DNA from: CAZOWM01 sp964583615
GTDB lineage: Bacteria > Spirochaetota > B62-G9 > DRHN01
Length of the DNA stretch: 64,000 nt
NCBI GenBank assembly: GCA_964583615.1
Contig: CAZOWM010000012.1
Location: forward strand, 1 to 64,000
Reading direction: 5' to 3'
In this document: positions 35,312 through 43,670 of the stretch, piece by piece
How the letters are laid out: each line of letters starts with the position of its first letter
Position numbering within the stretch: the stretch's first letter is position 1
Made by a program: the position numbers and the translations under genes
The notes under the pieces: generated by a model
Databases searched by the model: none
Seen by the model: the letters and a program-made list of their open reading frames with translations, nothing else
What the model was told of the DNA's origin: nothing

Positions 35312-36316
35312 ATGAACATAGCAGAAAAGGATTTTGTTTTCAAGGAGTTTGGCGTATCGGGGAGAGAGGAGAGGATAAAGAAACGGATAGAAGAGTTCGC
35401 CTCTCCGCTGGTCGACGAGATCATGTATGATGTAACTGGCTCGCTTATCTGTGTGAAAAGGGGAAAGAGGCAGAACAGAAAAACGCTTATGCTCACCGCG
35501 CACATGGACACAATCGGGTTTATCATCACGTACATCGACGAAAAGGGGTTTCTTCGTTTTTCGGAAGTCGGCTTCCATCCCCGGGCATGGCTGCTGGGAA
35601 AAACAGTAGTATTCGAGAACGGCCTCACAGGTGTCATCGGTATAGAGCGAAAAGAGCACGAGAAGACACTCCCTGTAGAGAAGATGTTTATCGATATCGG
35701 GGCGGGGGGGAGAGAAGCTGCGAAGAAGCAGGTCAGGGTCGGCGACGTGGCGGCAGTGTATTCGCCGTACAGGGTCAATGGGCGTGTTTTGAGCGGGGGC
35801 TGGCTTGACGACCGTGTGGGGTGTTTCGTTCTTCTCGAAGTTATGCAGAATATCGATAAATTTGCCAACGATCTCTTTTTTGTATTTTCGGCCCAGGAAG
35901 AGGTGGGGCTTCGAGGGGCAACGACGGCAACATACACGATTCAGCCCGATATGGGGCTTGTTGTCGACGTTACTGTATCCTCTGATCTGCCGGAGGGAGA
36001 ACCGGATGGTTCCTGCGCGCTCGGCAAGGGGGTGGGAATAAAGATCATGGACAGGTCGGTCATTGTCCCGAAGCGTTTTTCCGATTTCCTTTGCACGCTC
36101 GCGAAGAAGCATGAGATTCCCTATCAGAAGGATGTTCTTCGAGAAGGCTCGACCGACGCACATGCGATTCAGCTGAGCAGAGGAGGGGTGCTCACAGGAG
36201 GGGTATCGATCCCCGTCAGGTATCTTCATTCAGCAGGAGAGCTGTGCTCTATCGACGATGTCCTGGCCTGCGTTCGGCTCGTCCATTGTTTCTGTGCGGA
36301 AGAGCTAATGCTGTAG
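35312..36316 (+). CDS. M42-family metallo-aminopeptidase (third of three)
   Basis: 334 residues. Metal motifs AHMDTIGF, LDDRVGC, QEEVGLRG, VDVTVSSD and RYLHS. ATG 35312 lies 41 bases after the second gene. All three keep every ligand position, so none looks decayed. Different subunits could form mixed dodecamers, which is speculation. Confidence 0.92.
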   Translation: MNIAEKDFVFKEFGVSGREERIKKRIEEFASPLVDEIMYDVTGSLICVKRGKRQNRKTLMLTAHMDTIGFIITYIDEKGFLRFSEVGFHPRAWLLGKTVVFENGLTGVIGIERKEHEKTLPVEKMFIDIGAGGREAAKKQVRVGDVAAVYSPYRVNGRVLSGGWLDDRVGCFVLLEVMQNIDKFANDLFFVFSAQEEVGLRGATTATYTIQPDMGLVVDVTVSSDLPEGEPDGSCALGKGVGIKIMDRSVIVPKRFSDFLCTLAKKHEIPYQKDVLREGSTDAHAIQLSRGGVLTGGVSIPVRYLHSAGELCSIDDVLACVRLVHCFCAEELML

Positions 36317-36347
36317 ACTTCATAGAGCATTTACGGTGCACTAAAAG

Positions 36348-37352
36348 ATGAAAAGACCATTGATCGCCGTTTCCGTCGGGGACCCGGCGGGAATCGGACC
36401 GGAAATTGCCATAAAAGCATGCGGACACGAAGAGCTGTATGGAACGGCACGGCCGTTTCTTATTGCAAGCCGTAGCGTTCTTGAACGCACCCTGGAGGAG
36501 CTGAATATTTCAGCCCGTGTAAACGAAATTTCTTCTCCGGAAAAAGGGGAATATTCACCAGGGGTCGTAAATGTGTATGACTGCGTTCCTTTTGAACTTA
36601 CAAATCTCGAGATGGGAACCGTGCAGGCTTCATGCGGCCGTGCAGCCTACGAGTACATAGAGAAGGGGGTACGCCTCGCACTCGAGGGGAAGGCGGATGC
36701 ACTCGCAACCGCGCCCATCAACAAAGAGTCTTTGAAAAAAGCGGGTATTCCGTATATCGGCCACACTGAGATTCTTGCAGAACTCTCCGGGGTTCGAGAC
36801 CCCCTTACCATGTTCGAAGTCGATAGGCTGCGAATTTTTTTCCTCTCCCGCCACGTTTCACTCCTCGAAGCGATCAGCGCGGTGAAAAAACAGCGTCTGA
36901 AGGAATACATCGTGCGCTGTGAAGAGATGCTCAAGCGTATTGGCGCAGAAGGGGGCACTCTCGCGGTTGCCGCACTGAACCCGCATGGCGGAGAGAACGA
37001 AATGTTCGGTCACGAAGAGGTTCGTGAGATAATCCCTGCAATCATAGAGACGAAGAGTATGGGGTATGATGTTGCGGGGCCCTACGGGGCGGACTCGGTT
37101 TTCCATATGGCGCTTCAGGGCATGTTCAGTGGAGTACTTGCGCTCTATCACGATCAGGGGCACATAGCAGCCAAAACATTCGACTTCGAACGTACGGTTT
37201 CTCTCACCCTCGGGCTTCCCTTTCTGAGAACATCTGTTGACCACGGCACCGCCTTTGACATTGCTGGGTCCGGGAGGGCGTCCGAAACGAACATGGTCGA
37301 GGCTATCCAGGTCGCGGCAAAATATGCTCCTCTTTACGGATTCTCAACCTGA
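36348..37352 (+). CDS. pdxA: 4-hydroxythreonine-4-phosphate dehydrogenase family (PdxA/PdxA2)
   Basis: 334 residues. Metal-binding histidines in YIGHTEIL, NPHGGENEMFG and ALYHDQGH; GDPAGIGPE at the start is diagnostic. Classical PdxA makes the vitamin B6 precursor; PdxA2 paralogues act in four-carbon sugar-acid breakdown. No pdxJ and no DUF1537 kinase is here to decide. It may be co-transcribed with the peptidases 31 bases upstream. Confidence 0.9.
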   Translation: MKRPLIAVSVGDPAGIGPEIAIKACGHEELYGTARPFLIASRSVLERTLEELNISARVNEISSPEKGEYSPGVVNVYDCVPFELTNLEMGTVQASCGRAAYEYIEKGVRLALEGKADALATAPINKESLKKAGIPYIGHTEILAELSGVRDPLTMFEVDRLRIFFLSRHVSLLEAISAVKKQRLKEYIVRCEEMLKRIGAEGGTLAVAALNPHGGENEMFGHEEVREIIPAIIETKSMGYDVAGPYGADSVFHMALQGMFSGVLALYHDQGHIAAKTFDFERTVSLTLGLPFLRTSVDHGTAFDIAGSGRASETNMVEAIQVAAKYAPLYGFST

Positions 37353-37389
37353 TGGAAGTGATGCCGGCCCCGCCCCAGTGACTGCATGT

Positions 37390-37695
37390 TCAGCGGAAAA
37401 GAACGTATTTTCTTGTAAAGAAATTGAAAAAGAAGACCGTGAAGCCTGAGATGATCTTTGAAAAGAGGGAATAGATGTGCAGATGCTCCGTGAAAAACCA
37501 GATAAAGAGCTCATTAAACCCGGTGCCGGTGATGAACCCGGCCCCTGCGGATATGAGATAATGGATGTGAAATACCTCTGTGAGAAGCACGAGAATCCCG
37601 AAATCAACGGAGAATGCAATATTGCTCGAAAAGATCAAGCGGAGCAGATGAATGAGCGTTCTGTCCGATTTCTTGAGAAAAAGTTTCTGAAGCAT
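37390..37695 (-). pseudogene. gtrA-like membrane protein with internal in-frame deletion
   Basis: 101 residues. The first 58 match the N-terminal two helices of GtrA-family flippase-like proteins (polyprenyl-linked sugar transfer), the last 42 (GFNELFIWFFTE onward to NFFTRKYVLF) match the C-terminal helices of the same family. Around 30-40 residues between, including a loop and one helix, are missing at the junction TGT|GFNE (residues 58-60), in frame. It follows nagA on the same strand. Topology would be broken, so I treat it as a remnant that may still be translated. Confidence 0.7.
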
Positions 37696-37719
37696 TCCTT
37701 AGACCACCGTGTGCGGTGT

Positions 37720-38709
37720 TCATCCGCTTTTTCGCGCTAAAAAGCGGCGATTTTTTGTATCAACTTCGATAAGCGGCTCATCGGGAATGGAAACCGGATC
37801 CATTCCCATAAGACGCAGAGGATTGGAAACTCCCACCCGCAAAAGCCCGTCATATTCGAGGATTCCGTACGCCCAGAGATGATTCATGCACGATCGAATG
37901 AGAAAGGAGGACCCCGCGAGACATCCTTTTTTTGGGTTCAGTATCCGGCCGGATTCTTCCAGTATCACCCGCTGTCCCATGCTCGTGTACGTGCCCGGCT
38001 CGAGCCCTGCGAGAGGCGATGCGTCGCTCGTTACGATGATATTTTTTTCGCCCTTTACTCTGAGAAATGTCTTGATGAGGGAGTTCGGGAGATGGTGGCC
38101 GTCGGTGATAATCATTGCTGAAAGCGCTTCACATGCAAGCCCTGCCCATATGGGGTTTTTGTGACGCGGGAGAAGCACAGGAACACCGTTTCCGAGGTGG
38201 GTGAGCGCGCGGGCTCCTGCCAATATCGCACGTTTCAGGTGACCTTCTTCCGCCATATGGTGCCCGAGGGACACGGTGATCCCGTGGTCCACCGCCCAGC
38301 TGATAAGAGTTTCAGCTCCATCCTGGTCTGCAGCCACAGTGAGAAGCCTGACCTTCCCGTCGGTAAAGTCATAAATTCTCTTCATCATTTCCACATCAGG
38401 AGAGCGTATCCATTTCGGGTTATGAACTCCCCGTGCACCTTCAACAGGTGAGAGGAAGGGTCCTTCAAGGTGAAAACCCGGTACACGCCCTTCGAGACCG
38501 GCCTGTCTGCAGCACCGTGAGATGAGAGCAAGGTTTCTGCGGTACACGGAGAGCGGGCTTGTGACAAGCGTGGGAAGAAACACAGCAGTGCCGTCGGAAA
38601 CGATGCGTTCAGCAGCGTAAAGAAAGTCCTCTTCGCTCATCAAGGGGCTTGAAAAATCCACCCCGAAACAGCCGTTTACCTGCAGGTCGACAAATCCCGG
38701 AATGCGCAT
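37720..38709 (-). CDS. nagA: N-acetylglucosamine-6-phosphate deacetylase
   Basis: Amidohydrolase of 329 residues that deacetylates GlcNAc-6-phosphate. Seen: GFVDLQVNG, HLEGPFLSP with the catalytic-site Glu, SLGHHMAEEGH, THLGNG and SDASPLAG with the catalytic Asp. The usual N-terminal 50 residues (beta-sandwich) are missing: the protein begins at the barrel with MRIPGFVD. ATG 38709 is 4 bases after nagB, so the short form is likely real in this operon. Confidence 0.9.
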   Translation of the reverse strand: MRIPGFVDLQVNGCFGVDFSSPLMSEEDFLYAAERIVSDGTAVFLPTLVTSPLSVYRRNLALISRCCRQAGLEGRVPGFHLEGPFLSPVEGARGVHNPKWIRSPDVEMMKRIYDFTDGKVRLLTVAADQDGAETLISWAVDHGITVSLGHHMAEEGHLKRAILAGARALTHLGNGVPVLLPRHKNPIWAGLACEALSAMIITDGHHLPNSLIKTFLRVKGEKNIIVTSDASPLAGLEPGTYTSMGQRVILEESGRILNPKKGCLAGSSFLIRSCMNHLWAYGILEYDGLLRVGVSNPLRLMGMDPVSIPDEPLIEVDTKNRRFLARKSG

Positions 38710-38713
38710 TTTC

Positions 38714-39478
38714 CTATTCTGCGAGAGAAGATTCGGAGTCCCTGTCCAGAAACAGTGCGCACCTGCGATGGAGCTGCAGAACAGAAGCAGGGCACTCCCT
38801 GGTGACGGGACCTTCGACAGCCGCTTTCACCGCAGAGGCCTTTCTCTTCTCAGGAATAGAGGCGATGATAGAACAGCTGCGCATGATACGGCTCACGCTC
38901 ATCGAAATCGCCTGTGCGGGGACCTCACCGATATCTTTAAACCAGCCTTCATCGACCTGCTGCTGCCTGCATCTCTCATCGAGATTCACGATGATGAACG
39001 GGAGCTCCGTTAAGAAGTCTGCGGGAGGATCGTTGAATGCGATGTGGCCGTTTTCCCCGATACCGATCAGTGCGACGTCTATCGTGTGCTGTGAAATAAC
39101 ATCACCGATTCGTTCGCATTCTTTTTCAGGATCGGGCGCATCCCCACGAATAAAATGAACCTCCATAAGATTTTCCACAGGCTTGATGAACCGTTCGACG
39201 AGGTAGCGCCTGAAACTTGCCGGGTGATCGCCGGGAAGCCCGATATATTCATCCAAATGAAACATACGAACCTTCGGCCAGTCTATGAATTTTTCAGAGA
39301 CAAGGTGTTCGAGTGTTTCTATCTGGCTGGTTCCTGTCGCAACAACAATATTTGCCTCTCCCCTGCTTCTGATCTGGGACCTGATAAGCCGTGCGGCATA
39401 ACGGNNNNNNNNNNAACGGGACGCAGCCTTCCCAAGTTCCTCACCGCTTTGGAGTATGTTTATTTTCATGGGATTCAT
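38714..39478 (-). CDS. nagB: glucosamine-6-phosphate deaminase (contains scaffold gap)
   Basis: Converts glucosamine 6-phosphate to fructose 6-phosphate and ammonia. Motifs: VATGTSQ, FHLDEYIGL with the catalytic Asp, GIGENGHIAFNDP with the catalytic His. The 10 N lie near residues 22-25. Both flanks carry the same five bases AACGG; merging them restores the frame as KAASRYAARLI, exactly the helix expected there. So the gene is probably intact. Start ATG 39478 or 39469; neither has a strong ribosome site. Confidence 0.88.
   Translation of the reverse strand: MNPMKINILQSGEELGKAASRXXXXRYAARLIRSQIRSRGEANIVVATGTSQIETLEHLVSEKFIDWPKVRMFHLDEYIGLPGDHPASFRRYLVERFIKPVENLMEVHFIRGDAPDPEKECERIGDVISQHTIDVALIGIGENGHIAFNDPPADFLTELPFIIVNLDERCRQQQVDEGWFKDIGEVPAQAISMSVSRIMRSCSIIASIPEKRKASAVKAAVEGPVTRECPASVLQLHRRCALFLDRDSESSLAE
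39405..39414. other. 10-N scaffold gap
   Basis: Ten undetermined bases. AACGG occurs on both sides, which suggests a 5-base contig overlap rather than missing sequence. Confidence 0.95.
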
Positions 39479-39567
39479 ATTTGAGGTTGAGCACATCGAC
39501 CATGTCAACCCCCCCTTTTCCCCTTTACCCAGAGTGCGGCCTTCAGGGCTCCCTTTCCAAATGCGTA

Positions 39568-39918
39568 TCAATCGATGGATTCATGGGTGATCGATAGCGT
39601 CTGATGAGGCTGCCCGATGATGAGCGTGTGCTTCCCGATGATCCCGCCGACACGAATCATGTGGATCACCGTTTCTTTGCCGATCCGCGGTTCGTTGAAC
39701 CTTCTTCCAAATTTGATGGAATCCGCATCGGATATGGCTTCTGCGATTTTCAGAGAAAAGTAGCTTCCGATGTCCTTGCCCACGGATTCGTCCATGTGTT
39801 TTTTAAAAACGCATACGAGATCCACCTCGGGATGCCGGCAGAACTCTTCAGCAACTTTCTTACCGGTCCTCCCGAATCCAACCGAGCCAACTCTTGTTAT
39901 ATATCGCCTTTTCCTCAT
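39568..39918 (-). pseudogene. dapB: dapB-like reductase with central deletion and early stop
   Basis: 116 residues joining the ends of dihydrodipicolinate reductase (normally about 250). Residues 8-50 are the NAD(P)-binding start (GSVGFGRTGKKVAEEF, VFKK); residues 55-116 are the far C-terminal part (LKIAEAI, IRVGGIIGKHTLI, ITHESID). The segment between, with the catalytic His and Lys and the substrate loop, is gone at about residue 54, in frame. A TGA follows THESID where the family continues with Arg and 20 or more residues. Non-functional as a reductase. Loss of this step would hit lysine and diaminopimelate synthesis unless another copy or route exists. Confidence 0.75.
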
Positions 39919-40025
39919 CAGGGTATCATACGTGAAAGAACTCCACTTGTCAAGAACATGTGTAGCTGTGAGGGGATGGTAAAAGCTCAAGCGCTACACA
40001 CACGGTGCGTTGTTTACAATCCTTT

Positions 40026-41243
40026 TTACTGCTTCAGCCATCTATCGAGCCACTCCCAGGCTTCATCCTGCATAGGAAGATCGAATTTGTGCGGCCCGCT
40101 GTAAAATGAGCACCTCAAATATTCAGAGGCATCCGCCTTTCTGTATGTCTCTTCGAGGAGCAAAACGGCCTTTTTCACTTCCGAGAGAGTGTACAGAGGG
40201 TCCTTGTCTGTGGCAAGCACAAGAGACGGAAGGGGGATGCGGAGTGCAAGTATTTCGGGATAATCCATGAAGCGTGCAACAAGGGGAATGTACACCATCC
40301 ATGTATGGGTGTAGCTCACATTGAGGACAAAATCGGCCCAGGTGGTCATGAACCCCACAGTAACGGAACATTTGATTCGTTCATCGATCCCTGCCAGGTA
40401 GTTGGTTCTTAGTCCGCCACCGGACAGTCCGCAGCAACCGATGCGCTCGGCATCGATTTCCGGCCTGGAGCAGAGGTAGTCGAGTGCGCAGATGTCCTCA
40501 GCCAGAAACATGCCCGGCCAGGTAAGCCCCGCGCAGAAAAGACTGCGAGCGATGATGTGCTCATGCTGTTCACCGAACGCATTATATCTTCTGATATCAT
40601 CGACCGAATCCCCTTCCGGAACGTCGAATTCTGAAGTGTTCTGCTCCGGTCTGAGGTCTTCCGGATTAACCTCACGCACATCGAGAGGGTGTGCCATCAT
40701 TCTGTGCACCACATGCGCTGGAAGCTCCGAAGAGAGGATTTTTCTGCTTTCAAAAGGGAAAACGTCGTGAACGAGAACCCCGTACCCCCGGCGTGCAACT
40801 TCATTTGCCCAGGGGACACCTCCATAGTACGTATTCTGATGATCCTGAATGAACGGGTGTAAAGGCTCGGAGGTGCGGATGATTTTACTCTTCCCGAAGT
40901 ACTTGATTCCACCGTGATCGTGGAGCGCAAGTATCCCCGGAAGAGGGCCTTTTGCATCTACCGGCTTCATGAACACCGCTTTGGTTTCCGGACCATAAGG
41001 GAGGCTCCATGAGAGTTCTTCGATCTCGAGGTCGTCGAATTGGTAATGATCAAGCCGATGCACACGGACCTTTTTCTCGATTCGCGGTGCCCCTATGAGC
41101 TCCAGCACCTTTGCCTTTGCTTCTTTCTTCCAGCTGTCAACGTTTTCCCACTCGCTTGTCAGAAAGGAATAGGGCCTCCGTTCTACATAATCCGCAGCCC
41201 AACTGCCGTAGCTCCCGATAAGGTTGAGAGAGGAGGTGTACAT
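40026..41243 (-). CDS. alpha/beta-hydrolase, acetyl-esterase/dienelactone-hydrolase-like
   Basis: 405 residues. Nucleophile elbow GLSGGG (Ser), oxyanion-type HDHGG, likely acid in ATDKDP and the catalytic His in SGPHKFD near the C-terminus. The family includes acetyl xylan esterases and cephalosporin deacetylases. ATG 41243 follows AAGGACGGG; the earlier in-frame Met would overlap the divergent promoter. No signal peptide, so cytoplasmic. Confidence 0.8.
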   Translation of the reverse strand: MYTSSLNLIGSYGSWAADYVERRPYSFLTSEWENVDSWKKEAKAKVLELIGAPRIEKKVRVHRLDHYQFDDLEIEELSWSLPYGPETKAVFMKPVDAKGPLPGILALHDHGGIKYFGKSKIIRTSEPLHPFIQDHQNTYYGGVPWANEVARRGYGVLVHDVFPFESRKILSSELPAHVVHRMMAHPLDVREVNPEDLRPEQNTSEFDVPEGDSVDDIRRYNAFGEQHEHIIARSLFCAGLTWPGMFLAEDICALDYLCSRPEIDAERIGCCGLSGGGLRTNYLAGIDERIKCSVTVGFMTTWADFVLNVSYTHTWMVYIPLVARFMDYPEILALRIPLPSLVLATDKDPLYTLSEVKKAVLLLEETYRKADASEYLRCSFYSGPHKFDLPMQDEAWEWLDRWLKQ

Positions 41244-41337
41244 TGATTCCCGTCCTTTGTTGTGTGGATTCCTGATATTTTCGCACGGAAAGACGGATTG
41301 CACAACGGAAATCAACGCACAACGAGGTTGGATTTTC

Positions 41338-41368
41338 TTGACGTGTGTGTATGATATACTATTATAAT
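41338..41368 (+). promoter_or_regulatory. promoter of the NUDIX gene
   Basis: TTGACG (41338-41343) followed by overlapping -10 candidates TATTAT (41360-41365, spacer 16) and TATAAT (41363-41368, spacer 19). Divergent from the hydrolase gene. Confidence 0.55.
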
Positions 41369-41408
41369 ACCACCTGTGAGAGAAATACGAAAGGCGGATG
41401 TGAGGAAA

Positions 41409-41951
41409 ATGAGGAAACGGTTTCAGTCATGGAAAACTCTCGACTCGGAAAATGTATTTGAAACCCCCTGGATGAGTATCTATCACAACCAGTTTGAGCT
41501 CCCGGGCGGCAAAAAGGGCAACTACTTCTATATGCACACCAGGGGGAGTACGATGATCATTCCTGTTATGGATGATGGAAAAATTCTCTGTATCCGGCAG
41601 TACAGGTACCTCGTTGACGGTGAATCCATAGAAGTTCCCTGCGGAGGCATCAAGGACGGGCAAACCGAGACAAACGCTGCTCACGCTGAACTGGTTGAGG
41701 AGACAGGGTACGACTGTAAGCGCCTCAAGAAAGTTGGCAGGTTTCTTCCCTATAACGGATTGTCTGATGAGTTTTGCACCGTGTTCATCGCCCGCTCGCT
41801 GTACAGTGTAGGTGCGAAACCCGACGAAACGGAACAGATAGAAACGCTTTCTTACACGCCGGATGAACTCGATTCCATGATAGAGAAGGGGAAAATCATC
41901 GACGGAATGTCTATTGCGGGGTGGTTTCTGGCACGGGATCGTATCAAATAA
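41409..41951 (+). CDS. NUDIX hydrolase, ADP-ribose pyrophosphatase-like
   Basis: 180 residues. NUDIX helix GGIKDGQTETNAAHAELVEE is present with the metal-binding Glu residues; the Arg normally in the RE dyad is Ala, so activity may differ from standard ADP-ribose pyrophosphatases. ATG 41409 follows GTGAGGAA; a GTG 33 bases earlier is possible. Convergent with serA, overlapping it by eight bases. Confidence 0.85.
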   Translation: MRKRFQSWKTLDSENVFETPWMSIYHNQFELPGGKKGNYFYMHTRGSTMIIPVMDDGKILCIRQYRYLVDGESIEVPCGGIKDGQTETNAAHAELVEETGYDCKRLKKVGRFLPYNGLSDEFCTVFIARSLYSVGAKPDETEQIETLSYTPDELDSMIEKGKIIDGMSIAGWFLARDRIK

Positions 41952-43107
41952 CTCTCACCATTGTAACGCCTTCGATTAATTTTATCTTCCGAACACTCTC
42001 ATCGCTGATATCGCTGTCCAGGTCAATGATGTTGAACGCGTTGTTCCCTTTTGACCTGTTGAGCATGTCAGCGATGTTAATTCCCTCGCCTGCAAGAATC
42101 GTGGTAATCTGACCTACAACAGCAGGCACGTTGTCATTAGTGATGACGAGGCGATTTTTCCCCGAGAAATCCATCTGACAATCCGGATAGTTCACAGAGT
42201 TCCTGATGGTGCCTTTTTCGAGGAACTCTCTTGTCTGCTCCACCGCCATCTTCGCGCAGTTGTCCTCCGCTTCAGGAGTTGAAGCCCCGAGGTGTGGGAT
42301 GGCAATGACATTTTTTATGGTGAGCAGCTCTTCGTCAGGGAAGTCAGTCAAATATACAGCAACGGTTCCGCTTTCGATTGCCTCGCGCAGGTCCCGGTTA
42401 TTGACGAGACCGCCGCGGGCAAAATTAAGAATACGCACCCCCTTTTTCATGAGTGCAAACTTTTCCCTGTTGATGAACATGTTCGTTTCATCATCGAGAG
42501 GAACGTGTAGTGATATATAGTCCACATGCGCAAGAAGGCTGTTTAGGCTGTTCGCACGCCTTACATCCCGGGAGAGCCCCCATGCAGACTCCACTGAAAT
42601 AAACGGATCATACCCGATGACATGCATCCCGAGTGCGGAGGCGTCGTTGGCAACCATTACCCCAACAGCCCCGAGCCCGATGACACCGAGCCATTTCCCT
42701 TTAATTTCCGGCCCGGAAAACTGGGCTTTACCCTTTTCGATGAGCTTCGGGACCTCTTCACCCTTCTCTATGAGCGTCTTCGCCCAGATTATCCCTTCGA
42801 CAATTCTTCTCGAGCTGAGAAAGAGTCCGGCAATGACCAGCCCCTTTACACTGTTTGCATTTGCCCCGGGTGTGTTGAACACCACAATCCCCTTCTTTGA
42901 ACATCTCTCGACTGGAATATTGTTCACTCCGGCCCCTGCGCGTGCAATCGACTTGAGGGACTGTGGGAGCTCGAAATCGTGCATGTTGTAGCTTCTCACC
43001 AGTATGGCGTCCGGTTCGCTTATATCTTCGTCTACTTTGTAAAGATCGTGGGGAAAGCAGTCGAGACCTGTGGAGGAAATCTTATTGAGTGTCTGAATGT
43101 TATACAT
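41944..43107 (-). CDS. serA: D-3-phosphoglycerate dehydrogenase
   Basis: 387 residues: first step of serine synthesis, NAD-dependent. Rossmann motif GVIGLGAVG, catalytic Arg in NFARGG, Glu in the DFPDEE region and His in PHLGAST, and a C-terminal ACT domain with serine-type regulation. Starts 14 bases after the mini-serC stop behind GGAGAAGCG, so the two were an operon serC-serA. Intact. Confidence 0.93.
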   Translation of the reverse strand: MYNIQTLNKISSTGLDCFPHDLYKVDEDISEPDAILVRSYNMHDFELPQSLKSIARAGAGVNNIPVERCSKKGIVVFNTPGANANSVKGLVIAGLFLSSRRIVEGIIWAKTLIEKGEEVPKLIEKGKAQFSGPEIKGKWLGVIGLGAVGVMVANDASALGMHVIGYDPFISVESAWGLSRDVRRANSLNSLLAHVDYISLHVPLDDETNMFINREKFALMKKGVRILNFARGGLVNNRDLREAIESGTVAVYLTDFPDEELLTIKNVIAIPHLGASTPEAEDNCAKMAVEQTREFLEKGTIRNSVNYPDCQMDFSGKNRLVITNDNVPAVVGQITTILAGEGINIADMLNRSKGNNAFNIIDLDSDISDESVRKIKLIEGVTMVRVI

Positions 43108-43121
43108 ATTCCCGCTTCTCC

Positions 43122-43226
43122 TTAAATATGAGCTTTTTCAAATTCTTTCATGAAGTCGATGAGTTTTTTTACACCTTCGACCGGAAGCATCGAAGGACCA
43201 GAGGCAAAATTGAATACTCCTCTCAT
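43122..43226 (-). pseudogene. serC: 34-residue serC remnant (N- and C-terminal ends joined)
   Basis: A short reading frame with strong AAGGAG ribosome site. It begins MRGVFNFASGPSMLP, the conserved start of phosphoserine aminotransferase, and then continues VEGVKKLIDFMKEF, the usual last helix of the same enzyme, before TAA. Some 320 residues, including the pyridoxal lysine, are missing; the junction falls at a Pro both ends share (SMLP versus AMPVEG in relatives as I recall them). It stays in frame and leads into serA, so coupling to serA may be why the ends persist. Confidence 0.78.
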
Positions 43227-43246
43227 TGTAGATCTCCTTTTGAATA

Positions 43247-43263
43247 GTGCGGGTGGCCCGCAC
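43247..43263. repeat. short hairpin between small membrane gene and serC remnant
   Basis: GTGCGGG and CCCGCAC pair perfectly around a 3-base loop. No T-run; possibly an mRNA processing or stability element. Confidence 0.5.
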
Positions 43264-43271
43264 CCAGTGAA

Positions 43272-43439
43272 TCAGCTGTACAGGTTGTTGACGAATCTTT
43301 GAAACCATTTCGGTTTGAAGAGTATGAGAAAAATCCACACCACTGCAGTGATGGGAACGAATACAGCTATCGCATCTACGACTGCAACAACAACGAGGAG
43401 TACAATTGTAATTATTTGCAGCTGCACGCTCTTTTTCAT
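43272..43439 (-). CDS. 55-residue membrane protein of unknown function
   Basis: Short gene with GGAGG 5-10 bases before ATG 43439. Residues 8-40 are almost wholly hydrophobic (two short helices or one long, IVLLVVVAVV and VVWIFLILF), followed by a basic tail KPKWFQRFV. It leads the serC-serA transcript. I recognise no family; the ribosome site and clean membrane pattern argue that it is real. Confidence 0.7.
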   Translation of the reverse strand: MKKSVQLQIITIVLLVVVAVVDAIAVFVPITAVVWIFLILFKPKWFQRFVNNLYS

Positions 43440-43601
43440 GTTGTCCTCCGTTTTCTAGTTGAAAATTACCAGATCGATGTTTTTAAGTCAATAGAAAGCA
43501 CTGCACATGAATCTCGTCCCATGTCTGAGAAGTAGGTATTTTCAAGGCTTTTAAAAAAACCTTGACTGAAAAAAATTGTTATGCTACTTTTTGCAGACTT
43601 A

Positions 43602-43607
43602 TATAAT
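43602..43607 (+). promoter_or_regulatory. -10 box of the yajC-secDF operon
   Basis: Perfect TATAAT at 43602-43607, 64 bases before yajC. A -35 of poor match lies near 43579-43584. A second possible promoter is TTGACT (43562-43567), 17 bases, TACTTT (43585-43590). Confidence 0.5.
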
Positions 43608-43670
43608 TTATGCGTTAGTGCGTATAAAAGATCTCGTGTGTTAACTTAATTTACGAAAGGATTGGAGGTT

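Noticed and set aside
35216..36229. 337-codon antisense frame over the third M42 gene
   Set aside because: The sense gene has every metal ligand; the antisense frame has no domain pattern.
37720..38709. nagA counted among the truncated genes
   Set aside because: It lacks the N-terminal beta-sandwich but all catalytic motifs are intact and the start fits tightly to nagB; short NagA forms are plausible.
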